This document shows positions 45,685 through 53,433 of a DNA stretch of 55,988 nucleotides, one piece after another. The notes below the pieces were generated by a model. It was not told where the DNA came from. It made no database searches and was given only the letters and a program-made list of their open reading frames with translations. The stretch is from NCBI GenBank assembly GCA_018267475.1, contig JAFDYI010000003.1:451-56438 (forward strand). Reading direction: 5' to 3'. The position numbers and the translations under genes are program-made. The DNA comes from Bacteroidota bacterium. GTDB taxonomy: Bacteria; Bacteroidota; Bacteroidia; B-17B0; Aurantibacillaceae. Position 1 is the first letter of the stretch; each line of letters opens with the position of its first letter.

Positions 45685-46248
45685 TTACTTTTGTCCTCGA
45701 ATTCGGCTAAGGCTTACAGGAGTGATGCCAAGATAGGATGCAATATACTTTAACGGAACTCGCTTAAGTACGTCCGGTGCTTCTTTTATTAAGGAATTAT
45801 AGCGTTCCTCTGCTGTGTGAAATTGTATGCTTTCAACTCTGTTAACTGTATCAACCAAAGCTGCTTCAAATATTTTCCTGAACAGACTTTCGATATCATG
45901 GTGCTTATCGTAGAGTTTAAAAAGTTCACTTGAATTAATAGCAATCAATTCTGAGTCCTCAAGCACCTGAATTGCTTTTTTAGAAGGTCTTCCGGTAAAT
46001 AAACTCTCAAACCTAACAACCATGTTGTTTTCAAAAGAAAAACTCTCGGTGATATCAATATCTTCTTTAAAATAATAGATTCTTGCTACCCCTTTTTTCA
46101 AAAAGTAAATTGTTTTGCACGTGTGACCGATTGATTGAAGTTCGTGATTCTTTTTAATTGCAATTACTTTACAAATTTCAGCAATAGCTTTCTCTGCCTC
46201 TTTAGAAAGCGAATTATATTTTTTGAAATAATGAAATAGAGAAGTCAT
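45685..46248 (-). CDS. Crp/Fnr-family transcription regulator
   Basis: A 187-residue regulator with a cyclic-nucleotide-type sensor fold at residues 10-120 (TIYFLKKGVARIYYF, then VVRFESLFTGRPS) and a C-terminal HTH. The HTH reads VPLKYIASYLGITPVSLSRIR, a common Bacteroidota Crp form. No iron-sulfur cysteine set is present. It likely controls the MFS-rhodanese unit directly downstream. Confidence 0.87.
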   Translation of the reverse strand: MTSLFHYFKKYNSLSKEAEKAIAEICKVIAIKKNHELQSIGHTCKTIYFLKKGVARIYYFKEDIDITESFSFENNMVVRFESLFTGRPSKKAIQVLEDSELIAINSSELFKLYDKHHDIESLFRKIFEAALVDTVNRVESIQFHTAEERYNSLIKEAPDVLKRVPLKYIASYLGITPVSLSRIRGQK

Positions 46249-46268
46249 TTAACATCATTAATAATTAA

Positions 46269-46622
46269 TTATTTCACCTTCTTCGTCTTCTTTTTACTTG
46301 CTTTTGCCAAAGAGTTAAATTCGATGCATAAATCCACCCAATATTCAAATGCCTTTTTGGTTTTCATTCCTTCATCACTAATAAAAACGTACCCTTTCAT
46401 TCTTTTTCCTGTAAAATCCATTGGTCGGCATCCTGTCTTTTCAAGAACAACTTCATCCATTGCCGGATTAATTCTGCACATCATTTCATCTTTAACTACG
46501 CCAATGCACATTTTCCCGTTAACCATAAAACAAACACCACCGAACATGTACTTTTCTTCAACTTTTGGTAAATCGACTAACGTTTCTCGTATGCGATCAA
46601 CTAATTTTTCATCAAATGCCAT
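46269..46622 (-). CDS. TfoX N-terminal domain protein
   Basis: A 117-residue protein of the TfoX/Sxy N-domain family: RIRETLVDLPKVEEKYMFGGVCFMV and the MCRINPAMDEVV block are typical, with the lysine-rich tail KASKKKTKKVK. In gammaproteobacteria such proteins affect competence; in Bacteroidota the role is not known. It is 20 bases upstream of the Crp-type gene on the same strand. Confidence 0.85.
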   Translation of the reverse strand: MAFDEKLVDRIRETLVDLPKVEEKYMFGGVCFMVNGKMCIGVVKDEMMCRINPAMDEVVLEKTGCRPMDFTGKRMKGYVFISDEGMKTKKAFEYWVDLCIEFNSLAKASKKKTKKVK

Positions 46623-46653
46623 GCGCTAATTTAATTCTTTTTACTTAATCGAA

Positions 46654-47277
46654 TCAAGCACAACAAGATTTTCCAGTTTCTTGAATAGGTGGACACGGAA
46701 CCGATCCATAGCTGCAATACACACAGCAATCTCCTTGCTTTGGTTTTAACTGAGCTTTGCAGTTCTCACATTCATAAAAATATTGACAGGCATCTGTAGG
46801 CATTGTTTCTTCTTTTTTATGTCCGCAGTTGGGGCATGTAATGGTTGACTGGAGAATTACACTTTTGTTTTTCATAAGATTAAATATTTTTGTTTCATAA
46901 TAATTCATCACTCCGGAAATCATTAATCCAATCATTCCAAGGTTAGTAAATTCATTACCCTCATAAGAACTAAAATAATTGTAGAATACCAATCCAACGG
47001 ATAAAGCAGCAATAATAATCGCAATTATCTTTCTATGATAAAGAAAAGAGAAGACGTTTCCAATAAATGCAAGAAATGAAAAGCCAAGGAAAACATACAT
47101 AGTAGAATTTCCAAATAACTCAAATGAACTATACCCAAGACTTGAGACTAATACTCCAAAGAGAGGAAAACAACAAGGTGAGGTGATTGCAGTTAATACA
47201 ATTCCTATTAACCCGATTTTTTCTATTGTTACCTTATTGTTCACAATTGTTTTTCTTATTCCTATCGGGAATTTCAC
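46654..47277 (-). CDS. MerC-type membrane protein fused to a GDCCVxC domain
   Basis: A 207-residue fusion. Residues 15-135 carry four membrane segments, with SPCCFPLFGVLVSSLG near residue 33 as in MerC mercury transporters. Residues 138-207 carry a zinc-ribbon-like domain: TCPNCGHKKEETMPTDACQ, then YECENCKAQL and GDCCVYCSYGSVPCPP, matching the GDCCVxC domain that in some relatives contains selenocysteine. Here all positions are cysteine. It probably moves or binds a soft metal. It overlaps the small membrane gene upstream by 44 bases. Confidence 0.85.
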   Translation of the reverse strand: MKFPIGIRKTIVNNKVTIEKIGLIGIVLTAITSPCCFPLFGVLVSSLGYSSFELFGNSTMYVFLGFSFLAFIGNVFSFLYHRKIIAIIIAALSVGLVFYNYFSSYEGNEFTNLGMIGLMISGVMNYYETKIFNLMKNKSVILQSTITCPNCGHKKEETMPTDACQYFYECENCKAQLKPKQGDCCVYCSYGSVPCPPIQETGKSCCA

Positions 47278-47443
47278 AATTACCCAAAAGTAAGCATTTG
47301 TTCATTAAGCCAAATATCAGGACAATTAAACCAACTACTCCCATTCCCCAAATGCCGTTAATAATCGCAGATATAATAATCACCACACCTAATGGTATTA
47401 AGGTTAACCTAAAGAATCCGTATTTTTCAATTATTTTAATCAT
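47234..47443 (-). CDS. Small membrane protein (YgaP/DUF2892-like)
   Basis: A 69-residue protein with two membrane segments (IPLGVVIIISAIINGIWG and VVGLIVLIFGLMNKCL) and a polar tail with cysteines (NKCLLLGNCE, NNCEQ). It recalls the small YgaP-type transmembrane domains found near thiol and metal genes, but the match is loose. ATG 47443 is chosen. A longer reading from 47506 would run into the peroxidase gene. It overlaps the MerC fusion by 44 bases. Confidence 0.6.
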   Translation of the reverse strand: MIKIIEKYGFFRLTLIPLGVVIIISAIINGIWGMGVVGLIVLIFGLMNKCLLLGNCEIPDRNKKNNCEQ

Positions 47444-47453
47444 GGTATTACTT

Positions 47454-48011
47454 TTAATATTTGTATCCGGTGCCTTTGTCTTGTTCAAGTTCAACACCAA
47501 GTCCAAGAACCATTCTGTTCACGAAGTTAAAATATGCTATAACTAAAATTGCATCAAGAATTGCTCGATCTTCTAATCCAAGTTCTTTCATTTTTGAAAT
47601 AAATGTTTCTGTAGGTAAACTTGGAAGTCTGGTTAATTGCCATGCCATATCGCATAATAGCATGTCAACACCAGTAATATCTAATTTGCTAAAATCCCTT
47701 TTCAATTGGTCTATCTTCTTTTGATCCTTCCAATAATGATTTAAGGCTTCAGCATGATGTATCTGACAATACTTGCAGTTGTTTGCTGCACTTACCACCA
47801 CAGCTATCATTTCACGCTGCGCCCTGCTTAGAGGTGATTTTGAGTACATGATGGACATATAAAAATCCATATGCTTAACAATAGAATCCGGGTTTAGGCT
47901 TTGTATTTTATGTACTTCAGCCAACTTTCCACGTTTGGCAACTAAGTCATCGTAAATGACTTTTAAATCGCCTTCCGCTTCATTATGTTCTATTACTTTA
48001 ATATGTGGCAT
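47454..48011 (-). CDS. AhpD/carboxymuconolactone decarboxylase-family peroxidase-like protein
   Basis: A 185-residue protein with the AhpD core. Redox Cys79 and Cys82 lie in NNCKYCQIHH with His86, following REMIAVVVSAA. Such proteins reduce peroxides or relay electrons from lipoamide. It is one base after the stop of the T9SS-tail gene and 10 bases before the YgaP-like gene, so it belongs to the run of thiol genes. Confidence 0.87.
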   Translation of the reverse strand: MPHIKVIEHNEAEGDLKVIYDDLVAKRGKLAEVHKIQSLNPDSIVKHMDFYMSIMYSKSPLSRAQREMIAVVVSAANNCKYCQIHHAEALNHYWKDQKKIDQLKRDFSKLDITGVDMLLCDMAWQLTRLPSLPTETFISKMKELGLEDRAILDAILVIAYFNFVNRMVLGLGVELEQDKGTGYKY

Positions 48012-48012
48012 A

Positions 48013-48624
48013 CTACTTCGTGATAATTAATTTTTCTTTTAAAACATTTCCTGAATCATCCGTTAGCGTAATGTAATATGATCCGTTATTCCAACTTGAT
48101 GTATCTAAAAATATTTCACTCTCAACTACGCCCTCTTTTTTATAAATGACATTTCCAATGCTATTTGTAACAGTTAAGGAAAATTGTTTATTGCGATCGT
48201 TGTTAAATTCAATCTTTGCTTGATTAATGGATGGATTAGGGTACACATAAAGTTTACCCGGCTCAGTATATTTAATTGTAATAGTTTTAACTTCTGTAAA
48301 CTGAGCATATCCAAGTCTTAACTTGTAATAATTAACTGAATTTAAAAGTGGGCTCTTATCTGTGAAATTATAAGGCGTTGCAGAACTGCTGCTGCCGCAA
48401 ACTCCACCAATATTTCCAATTTCTTCATAATTTATACTGTCCGAAGAATGCCAAACGGTCATGCCATTGCAAGTTGGGCCACTATCTATTGTCCAGTACA
48501 GCAAAATCTCTTTGTTGTTTGGGATCAAATAAAAATTTGACAAATTCACATGCTGTGCTTTAACAGAAATAAAACCGAAAAGCAGAAACATATTTATAAA
48601 TAGTATCCCAACACGTTTTCTCAT
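48013..48624 (-). CDS. Secreted protein with type IX sorting domain
   Basis: A 203-residue protein. A signal peptide (VGILFINMFLLFGFISVKAQ) is followed by a beta-sandwich part with several cysteines (GPTCNGM, GGVCGSS). The C-terminal 80 residues have the type A sorting-domain pattern: YVYPNPS, then VTNSIGNVIYK and NNGSYYITLTDDSGN, ending LIITK. Such proteins cross the outer membrane by the type IX system. ATG 48624 is preferred over the in-frame start at 48684, which lies inside the next gene and gives no signal peptide start. Confidence 0.85.
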   Translation of the reverse strand: MRKRVGILFINMFLLFGFISVKAQHVNLSNFYLIPNNKEILLYWTIDSGPTCNGMTVWHSSDSINYEEIGNIGGVCGSSSSATPYNFTDKSPLLNSVNYYKLRLGYAQFTEVKTITIKYTEPGKLYVYPNPSINQAKIEFNNDRNKQFSLTVTNSIGNVIYKKEGVVESEIFLDTSSWNNGSYYITLTDDSGNVLKEKLIITK

Positions 48625-48634
48625 TTTTTGCTTT

Positions 48635-48823
48635 TTATTTAATTGCTTTCCATGATGAATAAAGTGATACACCAAAAGGCACACAGTAAGTCAATACAAT
48701 CTTAAACAATAATTTTGTTGACCATTCGCCATTGAAAATAGCATCATAACTATTAATCAAGTTTAAAACTGTACCGATGAGCAATGCCACTTTTATGGCT
48801 GTAAAATAGTTTTCCTTTCGCAT
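48635..48823 (-). CDS. NrtS-like small membrane protein
   Basis: A 62-residue protein with two membrane segments. KVALLIGTVLNLINSYDAI and LTYCVPFGVSLYSSWKAI match the layout of the NrtS nitrate/nitrite transporter family (K-A-L-x-V-G-T-x-L, LTY-x-VP-x-x-VS). The start overlaps the thioredoxin-like gene by 31 bases. No nitrate or nitrite reductase is in the window, so nitrate transport here is by family resemblance only. Confidence 0.75.
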   Translation of the reverse strand: MRKENYFTAIKVALLIGTVLNLINSYDAIFNGEWSTKLLFKIVLTYCVPFGVSLYSSWKAIK

Positions 48824-49416
48824 TTTGCCATCAACTGTGTAAACTCATTTATTATTGTTTGTCCTTTATCTCGCGCATACCATAAATGCAATTCTTTTTC
48901 AAAATCTTCCCAAGTGATAGTATCCTTATTCTTTTTCCAATTCAACATTATTTCTTGTGCTGGAGTTGGTCGTGGCCCCCAAGTACATAACAATTCTCCT
49001 GTTTCATTACAAAGAATTAAAACCTTCGGAATAGCTTTCGCTCCATTTGATTGATATATATCAATCAAGTCGGGATAAGTATCTCTTGATATTATCTTAA
49101 GGTTATACTTGCCCTCTGAACTCATCGCAATTTTATTAATCACAGGGATTATTTGAGCGCAATCACCACACCACGCATCGCCAATTAAAAGCATATTCAC
49201 GGGGTGAGATTGAGACTTAAATTTATTGATAGCATCAGGACTTAATTGAACTGTTTTATCAAGTCGATTCATTCGCTGAACATTCAACTTGGTAAACTCA
49301 AGCAACTTATCGCTTTGAGTGTTACCTGTTGTTTTACCGCCTCCAATCAGGTTGTCTACTAATTCTCTGTACTCTGCGTAATTCAAGGCAGATTTAAATA
49401 TTTTATCTAATTCCAT
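48793..49416 (-). CDS. Thioredoxin-fold protein, WCGDC type
   Basis: A 207-residue cytosolic protein. A helical N-terminus (about 70 residues) is followed by a thioredoxin fold with WCGDC (Cys83, Cys86) and the cis-Pro in KAIPKVLIL. ATG 49416 is used rather than TTG 49437. The stop of the exported thioredoxin gene is one base upstream. It may pass electrons between the cytosolic pool and low-molecular-weight thiols; this is inference. Confidence 0.87.
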   Translation of the reverse strand: MELDKIFKSALNYAEYRELVDNLIGGGKTTGNTQSDKLLEFTKLNVQRMNRLDKTVQLSPDAINKFKSQSHPVNMLLIGDAWCGDCAQIIPVINKIAMSSEGKYNLKIISRDTYPDLIDIYQSNGAKAIPKVLILCNETGELLCTWGPRPTPAQEIMLNWKKNKDTITWEDFEKELHLWYARDKGQTIINEFTQLMAKCERKTILQP

Positions 49417-49417
49417 A

Positions 49418-49867
49418 TTATTTAGCTTTTGATACAACTTGTTCGCCCATTTCTAAAAACTCCTTTGATTTACGAAAGCCCATTGCTTTTCCTACGAATT
49501 TACCGTCAGGTTGTAAGTAGATTAATGTAGGATAAGCTTCTACGGAGTATTTTTCTGCTAATGCAGATCCATCTCCGGATTTTTCCATATCGATTGCAAT
49601 GCAAACAAAATGCTTATTGTAAAAATCTCCCACAGCTTTATCTGCAAAGGTTTTATTTTTCATCATTTTGCATGGCCCACACCAACTAGCATAGGCATCA
49701 AGAAAAATGTATTTATTTTCTTTTTTAGCTTTATCCAAAGCTTGTTGCCATGTTCCAGTAAAAAATTGGATTCCTCCTTCAACTTTTACTTCACTTTTTC
49801 TGTATTTAAATCCGGAAACAAAAAGAAGTATGGCAAGTGAAATTGCTGTAAATGCTATTGTCTTCAT
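49418..49867 (-). CDS. Exported thioredoxin-like protein, WCGPC type
   Basis: A 149-residue protein with an N-terminal signal or anchor (residues 2-20). DAYASWCGPCKMMKN carries Cys63 and Cys66, and EAYPTLIYL carries the cis-Pro. Fusion of a small N-terminal segment to a full thioredoxin domain is usual for periplasmic thiol reductases. The start overlaps the upstream 105-residue gene by 4 bases. Confidence 0.9.
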   Translation of the reverse strand: MKTIAFTAISLAILLFVSGFKYRKSEVKVEGGIQFFTGTWQQALDKAKKENKYIFLDAYASWCGPCKMMKNKTFADKAVGDFYNKHFVCIAIDMEKSGDGSALAEKYSVEAYPTLIYLQPDGKFVGKAMGFRKSKEFLEMGEQVVSKAK

Positions 49868-50181
49868 ATATTCTTTGATATTAGTTTAAATTTTACTTTT
49901 TGTTCATTCTGAATAATATTCACTTCTGCACAATGACTCAGGTAGGTATATTCATAATCAAGATTAAGATTGACGGTTTCTCCTGAAACTTGTTGGAAGA
50001 TTCCCGAACATTCCAATTTCCCTTCAGGACTATATCTTGCTATTATAAAGCCATTCCCTTTACTTTCTATATTAAACCACGATCCACAACCTTCACCGCT
50101 CAACCATTTAACACTTTCCGGCAAATGAATTGGTCTACTTGGACATGGTACGATTTTATGATATACTTCTGCTTGCTTCAT
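49864..50181 (-). CDS. Conserved small protein, unknown function
   Basis: A 105-residue protein without signal peptide, rich in beta strands. Notable residues are CPSRPIHLPESVKWLSGEGCGSW at the N-terminus and LSHCAEVNI near the end, giving three or four cysteines in a small domain. It overlaps the DUF6695-like gene start region by 26 bases and the thioredoxin gene by 4, so it is part of the same transcript. I do not recognise a family. Confidence 0.7.
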   Translation of the reverse strand: MKQAEVYHKIVPCPSRPIHLPESVKWLSGEGCGSWFNIESKGNGFIIARYSPEGKLECSGIFQQVSGETVNLNLDYEYTYLSHCAEVNIIQNEQKVKFKLISKNI

Positions 50182-50833
50182 TTGAGAATGGGATAGGAAT
50201 AAATTTTGGTTTCAGAACAGGTGAATTACATGTAACACCAATGATAGCATAAGTTGAGAGAGTTTTTACATTACCAATTGGTGTAGGACTTAATGTTTTT
50301 GGATAATTCAACACTAATTTATAATACCACTTTGGAGAACCACTTACAATTACAGTATTTACGAATCGGGAGCAGTTAGTTCCATTTGGTAAAAATGGCC
50401 CATAAGGAATTGGTGATGATAATTGCATTTGATTAGCTTTATCAAATGCTTTATTGAAGTCAACATCGCAATACGAAGCATGCAAGCTTCCACTGCCATG
50501 ACAAGATTCGTTTTTGTAAAGTTCCCATAATATCTGATTGTAATTTGTTAGTCTGCCATTTTTATCAAAAAACGCTTTGCTCTTTATTTCGAGATCATGG
50601 TCAGTATAAGCACTTCTAACTCGTCCATGTTGATAGGGTGCATGGTAGCGACCAAAATCGAAATAGTGGCAGTTTCCGGATTCCTTTTCAATTAGAACAA
50701 CTGCTGCATGCCCAACTTTGTAATAGTTAGATTTATTAATGCCGAACCATTTTAAAGGCTTGTCGTACCAAGCCCCGGCTTGTTTACATAAAGTTTCAGG
50801 CCATGCCAGTGCTATTGCTATTCCGTTATACAT
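50156..50833 (-). CDS. DUF6695-like protein
   Basis: A 225-residue protein resembling DUF6695, a family of unknown function in Bacteroidota. Visible features are GIAIALAWPETLCKQAGAWYDKP at the N-terminus, KVGHAAVVLIEKESGNCHYFDFGRYH with a His that could act with Cys like a cysteine peptidase/NlpC-type core, and NGTNCSRFVNTVIV. GHAAVVL-type and NCSRFV-type segments are reminiscent of papain-like folds, but catalysis is unproven. It overlaps the NRDE gene by 8 bases. Confidence 0.7.
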   Translation of the reverse strand: MYNGIAIALAWPETLCKQAGAWYDKPLKWFGINKSNYYKVGHAAVVLIEKESGNCHYFDFGRYHAPYQHGRVRSAYTDHDLEIKSKAFFDKNGRLTNYNQILWELYKNESCHGSGSLHASYCDVDFNKAFDKANQMQLSSPIPYGPFLPNGTNCSRFVNTVIVSGSPKWYYKLVLNYPKTLSPTPIGNVKTLSTYAIIGVTCNSPVLKPKFIPIPFSNEASRSIS

Positions 50834-51563
50834 GCACTACCTCCTTTTGTTTGAGTTTAACAGTATGCAATTTGTTTTGAATAATGTCGTGATAATTAAA
50901 TAGAGCTTTACCTTCATTAAAATGAATTTGCGAAATACTCAAAGTCATTAAATCACCTTCTCCCTTCATCAATAAATCTTCTGAACTTGCTAAACCGTGT
51001 TTTCTGTTGTGGAAATCCAGTATCATTGCATCAACAAAATCAGCATGTTTGTTAATCCATTGGTTAAATAATCCCTCTCTTTTTTGCTGTACTGTTGGAT
51101 TGTATAAAGTGGCTGAAGACCATATTTGAGGAGTGGCTGTATCTAATTTTTTTAAATGTTTATTTTCTCCATCCCAACGAAACTCGTCAAACGCCGTAAG
51201 ATCTCCGGAAGTGTAGTTTAATAACAGTAGCGTAAATGGTTCAACATTTTCTAAATCAATCATATTGTACAACTCATTTGCATCACTGTATTTAAAACTT
51301 TCTAAAAGTATCAATCCTCTGCTTCGAGCATAATTCTCCTTCTTTACATGATTTACAAAAGCACCATTTAACAAACACGCAGTCTTTCCATTTAAAGATG
51401 ATGCAATCCAGGTTCCTCCTGCCAATGCATCTTTAGGATAAACAAGTTGGATTCCACTATTCTCATATATATCTGGGCTAAATGTATCACGACTCGCCTT
51501 CTCATCTCTGCTTGAGGTGAAATAAAATCCTGATGGATTTGGTATGAATGTTACTGTGCACAT
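50826..51563 (-). CDS. NRDE/TANGO2-family protein
   Basis: A 245-residue protein of the NRDE family. The N-terminal MCTVTFIP puts Cys2 at the mature N-terminus as in Ntn-type hydrolases, and the name-giving N-R-D-E stretch is SSRDEK here. GGTWIASSLNGKTACLLNG and YARSRGLILLE are conserved blocks. The eukaryotic relative TANGO2 is tied to heme or acyl-CoA handling; the bacterial role is unknown. It overlaps DinB by 13 bases. Confidence 0.85.
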   Translation of the reverse strand: MCTVTFIPNPSGFYFTSSRDEKASRDTFSPDIYENSGIQLVYPKDALAGGTWIASSLNGKTACLLNGAFVNHVKKENYARSRGLILLESFKYSDANELYNMIDLENVEPFTLLLLNYTSGDLTAFDEFRWDGENKHLKKLDTATPQIWSSATLYNPTVQQKREGLFNQWINKHADFVDAMILDFHNRKHGLASSEDLLMKGEGDLMTLSISQIHFNEGKALFNYHDIIQNKLHTVKLKQKEVVHV

Positions 51564-52057
51564 ATTTTTATATGTCTGATGGTTGATGGTGCATAGCCGA
51601 ATGTGTTTTTTACTAGCGATGTCAATTGCATTTCTGTAATAGCCACTTTAATTAATGCCTGATGGTGAATGCTATGCTCAAGATTATAGGCAAGTTCTCT
51701 GTAAAAAGATGATTGAATTAAAGTTGGTTTCTGATCTTCTACAGTTGAGTAGTCCGCAACAAAGGTTACCGGAAAATCCGCTTTTATGTCAAGTAAGGCA
51801 TTGATAATATCATCAATGGTTTTTGATGCGAAATGCACGTCTGACTCCAATTTTAAATCACGCTGACGAGCATCATAGTTTACTTCTTTACTTTGCTCAC
51901 CTTTGAATAAGCATTGATAGAACTCTAAAATATGACGCACATGCTGACCAATTGAAGCATTGCTTAAAATTTCGAGTTGTCTATTGTACTGTTCCTGTGA
52001 TAAACCCTTTAAAAGATCATTTATCTCCACAAGGTTGTTGATGATGTGTCCGGTCAT
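51551..52057 (-). CDS. DinB-family four-helix protein
   Basis: A 168-residue DinB/BstA-like protein. The three metal-binding histidines are visible: His in SIGQHVRHIL, and HSIHHQALI near residue 130. In organisms with bacillithiol, members of this fold are thiol S-transferases. bshC is encoded in this window, so that role is plausible but untested. Confidence 0.85.
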   Translation of the reverse strand: MTGHIINNLVEINDLLKGLSQEQYNRQLEILSNASIGQHVRHILEFYQCLFKGEQSKEVNYDARQRDLKLESDVHFASKTIDDIINALLDIKADFPVTFVADYSTVEDQKPTLIQSSFYRELAYNLEHSIHHQALIKVAITEMQLTSLVKNTFGYAPSTIRHIKICAQ

Positions 52058-52076
52058 AATTTTATTATTTAATGGG

Positions 52077-52628
52077 TTAAGGCTTGATGATTTCAGTTAC
52101 TTCTGCCGAAGCCGATGGATCAAAGGCTTTTACTTCAACGTATTTAATATTCGGAACCCAAAAAGTTCCACCTTCAATTTTTACAAGAATATTATTTAGA
52201 ATAGTCAGTTTGTTATTGATATAGCCATATACATGGTATTTTTTATCCGTAGCGGATTTCAATAGATAGAATTGTTTTTTATGATAAGAAACAAATTCAA
52301 ATGAGAATGACTTTTTCTCTGCATCAATCATTTTAGACTGAACTCCATAAGCGTAATTTCTTTGAATGTATGTTAAAGGATCAATCTTTCCACCTTGTGC
52401 ATACTTTACCCAATAAACTTTAATAGGTTCTTTTTCATTCAGATTACCATCCTTATCTTCATTTAGCGTATAAACAATTGTATTGGCATTGATAGTGCGC
52501 TGAACATAAAAGAGAAGATTATCTACTCCTTCCGGTTTAGGGTATGTATTTATCTCATTAACGTTTGCTTTGTGTGTAAACGAAGCAGTGATGATTAATA
52601 CTCCCAATAAAATAAATATGTTTTTCAT
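52077..52628 (-). CDS. Exported DUF4833-like protein
   Basis: A 183-residue protein with a signal peptide (IFILLGVLIITASFTHKA). LLFYVQRTINANTIVYTLNED matches the DUF4833 start, and KVYWVKYAQGG with YVEVKAFDPSASAEV fits the rest. Its function is unknown. ATG 52628 (MKNIF) is used; ATG 52634 is two codons upstream. A 17-base palindrome lies in the 141-base gap before it. Confidence 0.75.
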   Translation of the reverse strand: MKNIFILLGVLIITASFTHKANVNEINTYPKPEGVDNLLFYVQRTINANTIVYTLNEDKDGNLNEKEPIKVYWVKYAQGGKIDPLTYIQRNYAYGVQSKMIDAEKKSFSFEFVSYHKKQFYLLKSATDKKYHVYGYINNKLTILNNILVKIEGGTFWVPNIKYVEVKAFDPSASAEVTEIIKP

Positions 52629-52741
52629 TTGCATGAGTGTTTAGAAAATGATAATTGCTTTACTTCTAAGGGGATAGTAGTAGATGAATTGAATTCCTTA
52701 CAGTAAAAAGGGAAATATTTTAACAGAAAAGGTAACTTATT

Positions 52742-52758
52742 GTATTTAAGTTAAATAC
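52742..52758. promoter_or_regulatory. 17-base palindrome between the CoaB-like and DUF4833 genes
   Basis: GTATTTAA, G, TTAAATAC is a perfect palindrome around one base. It is flanked by the outer arms GTAAC and GTTAC. It could be an operator or the stem of a transcript end. No T run follows on the minus strand, so a terminator is less likely. Confidence 0.35.
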
Positions 52759-52769
52759 AGTGGCAACTG

Positions 52770-53432
52770 TTACGTAAATAATTGCTGCAATTGCTCTTCT
52801 AATGAAGCAATTATATCACTGGCCACTTCCTTTTTAGATTTCAAAGGAAAATGTTCTATTGAGTTATCTCTAAAAAGAAGGCTGATTTTATTAGTGTCAA
52901 ATCCGAAGCCTTCCCCATTTTCGTTGGTGGTGTTCAGTACAATAAAATCCAAGTTCTTTTTTTGCATTTTCCCTTTACCATACTCAACAATATTATCGGT
53001 CTCCAAAGCAAAACCTATCGAAAGTTGATCTGCACGTTTTCCCTTGCCGAATTCATAAGCAATGTCCGGATTCTTTGTTAACTGAATGGTCATGGTTTCA
53101 TCATTCTTTTTGATTTTTGATGACTCCATTATCATTGGCCTATAATCGGCTACAGCAGCCGTAAAAATAGCAATGTCAACACTATCGAAATAGTGCTGAC
53201 ATGCTTGTAGCATTTCTAATGCAGTTGTAACCTGAACAATTTTAATTTGCGAAGAGTTACATTTTAAGTTTGTAGGGCCGGAAACAAGAATTACATCGGC
53301 TCCCTTATTGCTTAACTCTTCTGCAATTGCATAACCCATTTTACCGGACGATGCATTTGAGATGAATCTTACAGGGTCAATAAACTCTTTGGTTGGCCCT
53401 GCTGTAATTAATATCCGTTTCCCTCTTAACAT
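52770..53432 (-). CDS. Stand-alone CoaB-type phosphopantothenate-cysteine ligase domain
   Basis: A 220-residue protein equal to the C-terminal ligase half of CoaBC. ILITAGPTKEFIDPVRFISNASSGKMG opens the nucleotide fold, and FTAAVADYRP, LTKNPDIAYEFG and GFALETDN continue it; a lysine-rich KGKMQKKNLDFIVLN follows. The CoaC decarboxylase half is absent and not adjacent, so it may be an extra ligase copy. ATG 53432 is used; a TTG at 53444 would overlap YceI. It is one base after the YceI stop. Confidence 0.88.
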   Translation of the reverse strand: MLRGKRILITAGPTKEFIDPVRFISNASSGKMGYAIAEELSNKGADVILVSGPTNLKCNSSQIKIVQVTTALEMLQACQHYFDSVDIAIFTAAVADYRPMIMESSKIKKNDETMTIQLTKNPDIAYEFGKGKRADQLSIGFALETDNIVEYGKGKMQKKNLDFIVLNTTNENGEGFGFDTNKISLLFRDNSIEHFPLKSKKEVASDIIASLEEQLQQLFT

Positions 53433-53433
53433 T

